Shown here: positions 8,193 to 13,648 of the stretch, piece by piece
How the letters are laid out: every line of letters begins with the position of its first letter
How positions within the stretch are numbered: position 1 is the first letter of the stretch
DNA from: Bacteroidetes bacterium UBA2364
GTDB taxonomy: Bacteria; Bacteroidota; Rhodothermia; Rhodothermales; UBA2364
Assembly (NCBI GenBank): GCA_002344075.1
Contig: DDTM01000006.1
Span: forward strand, 1 to 15,199
Length of the DNA: 15,199 nt
Reading direction: 5' to 3'
Program-made: the position numbers and the translations under genes
The notes under the pieces: model-generated
What the model was told of the DNA's origin: nothing
The model's input: the letters and a program-made list of their open reading frames with translations, nothing else
Database searches by the model: none

Positions 8193-9062
8193 CTAAGCAT
8201 AAAGCCGATAACGATTAGTACAATACCCCATCCCTTGTATAATCGCTTTACTGATGGTGAAGCCGGAGGCAAGGTCAAATCGTGCAAACATAGGAGAGGA
8301 ATTGATTTCCAAAAAGCGTAGTTCGCCCGATTCTGGATCGGTTTTAAAGTCGGCAGCGGCAAAGTCCAAGTGCATGAATGCCATCAATTGGGCTAATTTC
8401 TCAACCAAGTCGGTTGGTATATCGGTTTGGATAATCTCCACATCTTGTTGTACCCGATAGTCCAAAGACTCGGTCTTCATCCAGAAAGCGGCCCAAATTC
8501 CCCGTATGCCATAAATTCGCAATTCGGGTTGTACCAAGCGGGGTTGTATGGTCATCGGAATTTTGTGCAGCAAAGGGTCTTGGAGGGCTTCGGATAGTAG
8601 GCGGGTTTGGTCGCCACCGGGTACGGGTTTTGAAATATAGCCTGTGCCCTCTAATTTACTGAGCAATGTTGCTTGGTTCGTTACCACAGAATAAGGAGGC
8701 TTTAATCCTAATTCGGTCGCTTTCATCAATACGGCCAATTTGTTGGTGCGTTGGTGGTTTCGGTTAAACAATACAACGTCTTCATGTGCCAGTGCCCAGC
8801 CATAAAGTAGTTCGTGCCACACCTGCGCATGGCGTGTCTGCGATTTACCAAGCGAAGCAAAAACATCGAACCTATGGAAGAGCGCTGCCGGTCGTATTTC
8901 TTGCCCATTCAGAATGAGCCGGTCGGTGGAAAGATCCCAGAGTACTTCCGGAATGGTTTCTTGGCCTACCAGAACGGGTAAAAAGGGCACTTCTGCTTCT
9001 TGTAATACCTGATAAAGGGAGGCAATATTGGGGTCTTTCGTCCCGCCAAATAAACCTATCAT
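8193..9062 (-). CDS. ATP-grasp peptide ligase (graspetide macrocyclase-like)
   Basis: This 289-residue protein has the RimK/MvdD-like ATP-grasp architecture. The N-terminal domain begins MIGLFGGTKDPN. Nucleotide-binding lysines are present (K108 in TNKL; K145 in ISKPVPGGD), as are PELRIYGI (179-186), a DYR triplet (201-203), DFAAADFK (233-240, D238) and the metal-binding FLEINSSP (250-257, E252 and N254). In graspetides such enzymes use ATP to join Glu/Asp side chains to Thr/Ser (ester) or Lys (amide) of a precursor peptide. The gene directly follows a precursor with TTxxxxEE repeats, which makes this role the best reading; a RimK- or glutathione-synthase-like ligase for another substrate is the alternative. 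A GTG at 9084-9086 would lengthen it by eight residues but lies inside the terminator stem upstream, so the ATG at 9060-9062 is chosen. Confidence 0.85.
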   Translation of the reverse strand: MIGLFGGTKDPNIASLYQVLQEAEVPFLPVLVGQETIPEVLWDLSTDRLILNGQEIRPAALFHRFDVFASLGKSQTRHAQVWHELLYGWALAHEDVVLFNRNHQRTNKLAVLMKATELGLKPPYSVVTNQATLLSKLEGTGYISKPVPGGDQTRLLSEALQDPLLHKIPMTIQPRLVQPELRIYGIRGIWAAFWMKTESLDYRVQQDVEIIQTDIPTDLVEKLAQLMAFMHLDFAAADFKTDPESGELRFLEINSSPMFARFDLASGFTISKAIIQGMGYCTNRYRLYA

Positions 9063-9074
9063 TGCAAAACCAAT

Positions 9075-9106
9075 AAAAAGACCCACCGAATAGTTCGGTA
9101 GGTCTT
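9075..9106 (-). terminator. Attenuator/partial terminator between precursor and ligase genes
   Basis: Read on the minus strand, AAGACCTACCGAA (9106-9094) pairs with TTCGGTGGGTCTT (9090-9078) around a 3-base CTA loop. This is 13 bp with one T-G wobble, and a T-run reaches 9075. It starts just after the precursor stop and ends about 12 bp before the ligase ATG, a position suited to lowering ligase expression relative to the precursor. Confidence 0.8.
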
Positions 9107-9110
9107 GAGT

Positions 9111-9353
9111 TTAAAGTTCTTCTCCCACCATCATCGTAGCATCTTTGGGAGGATCACCTTCTTCACCAATGGCCAATGTTGTGGCCGTCTCTTCTTCCCC
9201 CACCATCATTGTGGTAATTGGAAGGCGAGGGCGACGAGTTTTTGGCAAAGGACGCCTTGTTAAAGCTTTGCGTTCAGTCCCTCCAGTGCAAAGGGTTTGT
9301 TCGGTTGCATCTAAGGCCAGAGACACCAAGTCCGCAAGAATTGTTTTTTGCAT
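9111..9353 (-). CDS. Graspetide precursor peptide, plesiocin-like
   Basis: The 80-residue peptide has a hydrophobic/acidic leader (MQKTILADLVSLALDATEQT) and then a CTGG at 22-25. A basic, proline-rich linker follows (about 30-45), then three core repeats: TTMMVGEE (47-54), TTLAIGEE (58-65) and ATMMVGEE (72-79), ending one residue later in Leu. TTxxxxEE is the core consensus of plesiocin-type (group 2) graspetides, in which an ATP-grasp enzyme forms two Thr-Glu side-chain esters per repeat to give hairpin-like bicycles. The third repeat has Ala for the first Thr and could form only one ester. The ATP-grasp gene follows after a terminator-like hairpin. The Gly-Gly at 24-25 could be a leader cleavage site, but no C39 peptidase is visible. 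A TATTTTTT at 9361-9368 resembles a -7 element but has no clear -33 partner. Confidence 0.85.
   Translation of the reverse strand: MQKTILADLVSLALDATEQTLCTGGTERKALTRRPLPKTRRPRLPITTMMVGEEETATTLAIGEEGDPPKDATMMVGEEL
9117..9215 (-). repeat. Three core-motif repeats of the graspetide precursor
   Basis: The core codons lie at 9192-9215 (TTMMVGEE), 9159-9182 (TTLAIGEE) and 9117-9140 (ATMMVGEE). The first and third units are identical at 20 of 24 bases, so they probably arose by duplication. The middle unit differs more in DNA but keeps the TTxxxxEE pattern. Spacers between units are three (ETA) and six (GDPPKD) residues. Confidence 0.85.
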
Positions 9354-9390
9354 GGTTCTTAAAAAATAGAAAGGTGAAGGATCTTAAAGT

Positions 9391-9509
9391 TTAAGGTGTT
9401 ACACCAGATCCACCGGGCATACCCATGTTCTTATCAATGGAGATGCTTTTTATCCCAGATGGCTTAACACGTGGAAGGAAGAAATTTTTACTCTTACAAG
9501 ATTTTTCAT
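9391..9509 (-). pseudogene. Possible frame-broken small peptide gene
   Basis: An ATG at 9507-9509 is followed at once by a run of five A. In its own frame it stops after 19 codons. One extra A would connect it to an open frame running to a TAA at 9391-9393. That frame would encode about 39 residues: MKKSCKSKN, then FFLPRVKPSGIKS, then ISIDKNMGMPGGSGVTP. The composition looks like a real small peptide, and it lies between a PLP enzyme gene and the graspetide precursor. Chance openness of about 40 codons is not rare, so this is tentative; a TTG start inside the upstream gene is another way to read the same frame. Confidence 0.25.
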
Positions 9510-9515
9510 TATGCC

Positions 9516-10685
9516 TCAGTGTCCTCCGTCTCGTGCGTCGGTTCTCCAAACAGCCACCACCTCTTCTCCCTCCACCGCAAAAAGTTGTGGCTGTGTATGT
9601 ACCACCACACAGGCATGATTGGGTAAAAGGCGCACGCGATCTCCCACGTTTAAGGTTGCACCACCAGCCACCTGTACCCATGCATGTTCCTCGGATAGAG
9701 AGGTAATGCGGGTATGTGGTTGAGGCAACATTTTTTCCGGGTTATAGAGAATCTGCCCGTAGCCACCCGCACCAAATCGAATATCCGAGGTGAGAATTTT
9801 TTTTCCAGCGTCTAAAAATAATTTATCCTTGCCGCGAAGCGAGCGCTGCCGCGAAACGACCGTTGTAAGTACGGTAAGGGCACAATCGGTGGCAAGTACC
9901 GTACCAAGTGAGACCTGAGTTCCATCGTTGAAAACATAGTTTCCGGGGCGAATCTCGGTGATGCGGAAACCCTGTCGTTCTTGTTGCTGGAAGTGCTTAA
10001 CAGAAGGTGTAGAGCCAATACTGATCTCCAAGGTGTCTGGGGTGGCCAATCCTGCCTCGCCTATTCGAGTAGCAAAAGAAAGCATCATCCCGCGTTCCTC
10101 CCGTGCAACCCGTGCCAGTGCCTCGTCTAAGGGCTCTGCCTCGTGTTCTGGTCCGTGATAGGACTGCCCGGCATGACATAAAATACCGCTAAGCCGCAAT
10201 CCGGGTAGTTTATTTACCAAGCGCACAAAATCGAGGCTTTCAAGGCGATTCCAAGGAATACCCGTCCGACCGTAGTTTACATCCACTTCAATCAAGACTT
10301 CTGCCTGAGTCTCATGTGCAGCATAAAAATCCGATGCGGATTTGGCTCCTTCTGGGGTATCCACACAAAAAGAAATGCGGACGCCCTTTTCTATAAGGCG
10401 CAATATTCGGGCATGTTTTTCGACACCCACTACTGGGTATGCTATGCGAAGGTCGGTGAATCCAGCTTCTGCAAATACCTCTGCTTCTCCTACTTTGGCC
10501 ATGGTTAGCCCTTTCGCTCCAGCAGCTACCTGCTTATGGGCGATATCCACCGATTTGTGGGTCTTGGTGTGTGGGCGAAGCGAAACGCCTTGTGCATCCG
10601 CTTTGGCCTGCATTTGGGTAATATTGAATTCAAGCCGCCGGGCATCAATCAACAGGGCGGGGGTGGGGAGGTCATGTATCTGCAT
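9516..10685 (-). CDS. D-threonine aldolase / D-serine dehydratase-like PLP enzyme
   Basis: This 389-residue protein has the alanine-racemase-like barrel of the D-threonine aldolase/D-serine dehydratase (DSD1) family. It starts with the typical LPTPALLIDARRLEFNI and has RPHTKTHK (37-44), where K41 is the expected PLP Schiff-base lysine. It continues with LTMAKVGEAEVFAEAG (60-75), HAGQSYHG (171-178), the phosphate-binding GSTPS (224-228) and DAGKK (292-296). The C-terminal barrel carries PNHACVVV (355-362), whose H357 and C359 match the zinc ligands of this family. The enzyme would cleave D-3-hydroxy-amino acids (to glycine plus an aldehyde) or deaminate D-serine; sequence alone does not separate these. 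The ATG is at 10683-10685, downstream of the tRNA terminator, so the gene needs its own promoter, which I could not identify with confidence. Confidence 0.88.
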   Translation of the reverse strand: MQIHDLPTPALLIDARRLEFNITQMQAKADAQGVSLRPHTKTHKSVDIAHKQVAAGAKGLTMAKVGEAEVFAEAGFTDLRIAYPVVGVEKHARILRLIEKGVRISFCVDTPEGAKSASDFYAAHETQAEVLIEVDVNYGRTGIPWNRLESLDFVRLVNKLPGLRLSGILCHAGQSYHGPEHEAEPLDEALARVAREERGMMLSFATRIGEAGLATPDTLEISIGSTPSVKHFQQQERQGFRITEIRPGNYVFNDGTQVSLGTVLATDCALTVLTTVVSRQRSLRGKDKLFLDAGKKILTSDIRFGAGGYGQILYNPEKMLPQPHTRITSLSEEHAWVQVAGGATLNVGDRVRLLPNHACVVVHTQPQLFAVEGEEVVAVWRTDARDGGH

Positions 10686-10768
10686 GGAAGAAAGGGCTTG
10701 GGCCGTGTGAAAAAGATTCGTGAAGTAGCCATAGACAGGTGGCAGGAAGAAAATACAGAAAAAACGGC

Positions 10769-10798
10769 AAAAAAAAACGACTCCGAAAATCGAAGTCG
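10769..10798 (-). terminator. Intrinsic terminator of the tRNA unit
   Basis: On the minus strand CGACTTCG (10798-10791) pairs with CGGAGTCG (10785-10778) around a 5-base loop, followed by nine consecutive T (10777-10769). It ends transcription of the two tRNA genes just upstream of it. Confidence 0.88.
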
Positions 10799-10802
10799 CT
10801 TG

Positions 10803-10877
10803 TGGGCGATGACGGATTCGAACCGCCGACCCCCTGCTTGTAAGGCAGGTGCTCTGAACCGGCTGAGCTAATCGCCC
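10803..10877 (-). tRNA. tRNA-Val (anticodon TAC)
   Basis: The minus strand folds as a full cloverleaf. The acceptor GGGCGAT pairs with ATCGCCC, with discriminator A at 10803. The D arm is GCTC-AGAGC, the anticodon stem CCTGC/GCAGG has loop CTTACAA (anticodon TAC, valine), and the T arm carries GGTTCGAATCC. CCA is not encoded (the next bases read CAA). It lies 19 bp downstream of the tRNA-Gly gene and in the same unit. Confidence 0.95.
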
Positions 10878-10896
10878 AAATATAGGAAAGAAACGA

Positions 10897-10971
10897 TGGA
10901 GCGGGAAACGGGACTCGAACCCGCGACCCTCAGCTTGGGAAGCTGATGCTCTACCACTGAGCTACTCCCGC
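10897..10971 (-). tRNA. tRNA-Gly (anticodon CCC)
   Basis: The acceptor GCGGGAG pairs with TTCCCGC (one G-T pair). The D arm is GCTCAGTGGTAGAGC, the anticodon stem TCAGC/GCTGA has loop TTCCCAA (anticodon CCC, reads GGG), and the T arm is GCGGGTTCGAGTCCCGT. The discriminator T at 10900 is followed by an encoded CCA (10899-10897), unlike the neighbouring tRNA-Val. It is the first gene of the two-tRNA unit. Confidence 0.95.
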
Positions 10972-11003
10972 TTCTCTGAGAGATCCTGTTTTTATTAGGA
11001 ACT

Positions 11004-11034
11004 GAAAACTACGCTGACTTTTTGTGAATGTCAA
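11004..11034 (-). promoter_or_regulatory. Promoter of the tRNA unit
   Basis: On the minus strand TTGACA (11034-11029) is followed, 20 bases after its TTG, by TAGTTTTC (11011-11004). This is close to the Bacteroidota consensus TTG-N19-TAnnTTTG. It lies about 33 bp before the tRNA-Gly 5' end. Confidence 0.6.
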
Positions 11035-11043
11035 GACCTTGTG

Positions 11044-11073
11044 TTGATTTGTCGGAAAAAATTTGTATCTTCA
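11044..11073 (+). promoter_or_regulatory. Promoter of rpmH-rnpA(-yidC)
   Basis: TTG (11044-11046) is followed after exactly 19 bases by TATCTTCA (11066-11073), matching the Bacteroidota primary-sigma pattern TTG-N19-TAnnTTTG at six of eight -7 positions. It lies 50 bp before the rpmH ATG and is back to back with the tRNA promoter, with 9 bp between them. Confidence 0.6.
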
Positions 11074-11123
11074 CAATTCTGTAAAGAAATACAAAATCAT
11101 TCTACCAAACTATTTAGACGACG

Positions 11124-11279
11124 ATGAAGCGTACATACCAACCGAGCCGCCGCAAGCGCGTAAATAAACATGGATTCCGCGCCCGGATGGCGAGCAAAAA
11201 TGGCCGCAAATTGTTGGCCCGCCGCCGTGCACAAGGGCGTCACCGTCTGACGGTTTCCGACTCTATGAGCGGTAAGTAA
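11124..11279 (+). CDS. rpmH: 50S ribosomal protein L34
   Basis: The 51-residue, highly basic protein begins MKRTYQPSRRKRVNKHGFRA, the near-invariant L34 start, and continues RMASKNGRKLLARRRAQGRHRLTVSD. L34 is a small component of the large ribosomal subunit. It is slightly longer than the usual 44-46 residues because of the tail SDSMSGK. Arginine codons are mostly CGC and CGT, in line with high expression. It lies directly upstream of rnpA with a 44-bp gap, the conserved bacterial order. Confidence 0.97.
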   Translation: MKRTYQPSRRKRVNKHGFRARMASKNGRKLLARRRAQGRHRLTVSDSMSGK

Positions 11280-11323
11280 TCCGGTCTGGCGAGTTTGTTC
11301 CTATCCTGTATTCCTAAATAAGC

Positions 11324-11776
11324 ATGAAGCCCTTTGGGCTGCCCCGCGAGACTCGGCTAAAACGTAAAAAGTGGATTCAGTCCCTTTATTCCCGTGATGA
11401 ACAGGGAAGTTTAACTGTAGCTACTGGCAGCATACGGATATTGTATCGGCTGGTCGCCCTTGAAACGGCGGACAGCCGAATTCCGTTTCAGGCGGGCTTC
11501 ACAATGGCACGTGGAATACGTAAGGCGACTGATCGGAACCACATTAAGCGGCATTTAAGGGAGGCTTTTCGGCGGAACCGAATGCTTTGGCCCTCCGAAA
11601 TACCCTCTGAAGGCTACTTGTTGGTGATGATGGTGTTGTATCGGGGAAACCTTTCTGAGGCTGCGAAACGCATCCCCGCCGACATGCCGGTGGCGCTTAA
11701 ACGGCTTCAGCGAGCTTTGAAGGATGTAATCCCTGTGAAGCAAGTGGATGCCTGCAACCCATCGGAAGGCGATTGA
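11324..11776 (+). CDS. rnpA: Ribonuclease P protein component
   Basis: This is the small basic protein subunit that helps the RNase P RNA cut 5' leaders from precursor tRNAs. The N-terminus has the expected RLKRKKWIQSLY (11-22). The central GFTMARGIRKATDRNHIKRHLREAFRRNR (58-86) contains the RNR-like RNA-binding helix of the family. At 150 residues it is somewhat longer than the usual 110-130, mostly at the C-terminus. The gene follows rpmH by 44 bp. Its stop TGA overlaps a possible TTG start of yidC (TTGA at 11773-11776), which would couple their translation. Confidence 0.93.
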   Translation: MKPFGLPRETRLKRKKWIQSLYSRDEQGSLTVATGSIRILYRLVALETADSRIPFQAGFTMARGIRKATDRNHIKRHLREAFRRNRMLWPSEIPSEGYLLVMMVLYRGNLSEAAKRIPADMPVALKRLQRALKDVIPVKQVDACNPSEGD

Positions 11777-11820
11777 GTATCTTTACTTTATCCGATTTTT
11801 TTAACCCAAATACCTATATC

Positions 11821-13560
11821 GTGGATCGCAATACGATACTTGCGGTGGTGCTAAGCAGTGTAATCATGATTGTGTGGATGGTGTTTTTTATGCCGTCTCC
11901 ACAACCACCTGCAAAACAGACCCCCAAACCCAAGCAGGAGCAAGCCCAAACTCTTGAACGTGATGAACCAGAGTCGTCGGCAAAACCCGCCGATACCGAT
12001 TCTGTCCTTACAGAAGTACAAAGCGGTGTGGAGCAACTTGTAACCGTAGAATCTGATCTGTACAAAGCTACATTTTCCTCGAAAGGGGGCACCCTGCGCT
12101 CCTTTGAACTTAAAAAGTTTACGAAGTGGAACCGTAAAACGCCCATACAATTAGTCCATAAAGGGAAAGAGGGAGCTTTGGGCTTGGAGTTTTCTACTCC
12201 ATGGAACCGCTCCGTAGAGACCCGATCCCTGTTTTTTAAGCCTCAGAATCTGGCCGGAAATAAACTGACGGTGGGTGATAAATCCGAACTGGTGTACAGT
12301 TTACCCATCAAGGGCGGGGAACTCCGACAGATTTATACGTTCAAAAAAGGTTCTTATGAGGTGGGCTATCGCATCGAATCCACGAATCCTTCTGCCTTCT
12401 CGACTGGTCAGGGATATGACTTGGTATGGTATGGTGGGATCCCATTCTCCGAACAGGGTGTATTTCAGGAAGCGGAAGGAGCCAGTGCACATGCTCGCTG
12501 GGGTGGGGAATTGGTGATGTTCGATATCGGGGCTGGCAAAGAACAAAACAAACTTATGACTGGGCAGGTGGATTGGGTCTCGGTGAAAAACCGATTTTTC
12601 ACGAGTGTGATTATCCCAACCAAAACCCCGAAAGGTGCTGAATTAACGGGCCGCATGATTGGAGATAAAACCAATCCTAAGTACTTCGAGGACTACACGG
12701 CACGTTTTGAGATGCCTCCATTGAAGGCAGAAAAAGCGGACTCCTATAAACTGTATTTAGGCCCCATTGAGCGCGAAACATTAGAGCCATATAATCTTGA
12801 CTTATATGGGATGATTGATTTTGGGAGTTTTTTGGGCGGGATGTTGCGGTTTATCTCGTTGTACATTTTCTTGCCTGTCTTTGGCTTCCTCCATACCTTT
12901 ATTCCTAACTACGGCATCATTATTCTACTTTTCGCACTGCTTGTAAAAATTGTCTTGCATCCGTTAACAGCCAGTTCTATGAAGAGTATGGCCAAGATGA
13001 AAGCCATGCAGCCCAAAATGCAGGAAATACAGGAAAAGCACAAAGATAATCCGGCAAAGCAGCAAGAGGCCATGATGAAACTCTATAAAGAGGCTGGGGC
13101 AAATCCTTTGGGTGGATGTTTGCCGATGCTGCTTCAAATGCCTATCCTCTTTGCAATGTACCGCTTTTTCCCCAACGCCATCGAACTTCGTCAGCAAGGC
13201 TTCTTGTGGGCGACAGACCTTTCGGCGCCGGATGTATTGCTGCACTTGCCTTTCGCCATTCCGATGTATGGCGAGATCATCACCGGATTTTCGCTCTTGA
13301 TGACCATTTCGATGATTGTACAGATGAAGGTGCAAGGAACCTCCACTCCCGATCAGCCAGGGATGCAAGTGTTTATGTACATCATGCCCGTTATGATGTT
13401 AGTGATATTTAATGGACTTTCTTCTGGATTGAACCTCTATTATTTGGCGTTTAATATCTATTCCGTCATTCAACAGCGGTGGATCAATACCCACTTGGAA
13501 AAAGCTGGATTGATTGAAGCAAAGCCAGCAAAAACAAAAACTTCGACTAAAAAGAAATAG
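11821..13560 (+). CDS. yidC: Membrane protein insertase YidC
   Basis: YidC inserts and folds inner-membrane proteins, alone or with SecYEG. From the GTG at 11821 the protein starts MDRNTI, the usual YidC beginning, then has a first membrane helix (about 5-24) and a Pro/Lys/Glu-rich linker. A large periplasmic beta domain follows. The conserved core runs from about 334 to 555, with the cytoplasmic hairpin MKSMAKMKAMQPKMQEIQEKH and NPLGGCLPM (428-436). The tail is lysine-rich (AKTKTSTKKK), suited to ribosome binding. A TTG at 11773-11775 is in frame and would add 16 residues while overlapping the rnpA stop. GTG is preferred because it gives the family N-terminus. Between rnpA and yidC there is no yidD gene, which many bacteria have there. 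Confidence 0.93.
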   Translation: MDRNTILAVVLSSVIMIVWMVFFMPSPQPPAKQTPKPKQEQAQTLERDEPESSAKPADTDSVLTEVQSGVEQLVTVESDLYKATFSSKGGTLRSFELKKFTKWNRKTPIQLVHKGKEGALGLEFSTPWNRSVETRSLFFKPQNLAGNKLTVGDKSELVYSLPIKGGELRQIYTFKKGSYEVGYRIESTNPSAFSTGQGYDLVWYGGIPFSEQGVFQEAEGASAHARWGGELVMFDIGAGKEQNKLMTGQVDWVSVKNRFFTSVIIPTKTPKGAELTGRMIGDKTNPKYFEDYTARFEMPPLKAEKADSYKLYLGPIERETLEPYNLDLYGMIDFGSFLGGMLRFISLYIFLPVFGFLHTFIPNYGIIILLFALLVKIVLHPLTASSMKSMAKMKAMQPKMQEIQEKHKDNPAKQQEAMMKLYKEAGANPLGGCLPMLLQMPILFAMYRFFPNAIELRQQGFLWATDLSAPDVLLHLPFAIPMYGEIITGFSLLMTISMIVQMKVQGTSTPDQPGMQVFMYIMPVMMLVIFNGLSSGLNLYYLAFNIYSVIQQRWINTHLEKAGLIEAKPAKTKTSTKKK

Positions 13561-13591
13561 GCCTGGAGTCCTGAATATTGTTTTATTCCGG

Positions 13592-13624
13592 AACACCCGT
13601 GTCTCGTTGAGGTGCGGGTGTTTT
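13592..13624 (+). terminator. Intrinsic terminator after yidC
   Basis: AACACCCG (13592-13599) pairs with CGGGTGTT (13615-13622). The stem continues inward through three G-T pairs and CTC/GAG to a GTT loop, and ends in TTTT (13621-13624). It closes the rpmH-rnpA-yidC unit 24 bp before the mnmE start. Confidence 0.75.
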
Positions 13625-13648
13625 GATCATTAAGAACACAGAAAGAAC

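Noticed and set aside
9063..9086. GTG start at 9084-9086 for the ATP-grasp ligase
   Set aside because: The GTG is inside the terminator stem, and the extra residues are not typical; the ATG at 9060-9062 gives the expected MIGLFGG N-terminus.
9391..9681. A full 96-codon minus-strand frame starting inside the PLP enzyme gene
   Set aside because: The upstream half overlaps a well-conserved C-terminal region of the PLP enzyme in another frame and is Arg/Gly-rich as shadow frames are; only the last 35-40 codons deserve attention.
10972..11123. Replication origin near rpmH
   Set aside because: In some bacteria rpmH lies beside dnaA and oriC, but I see no DnaA-box cluster (TTATCCACA-like) and no dnaA or dnaN here.
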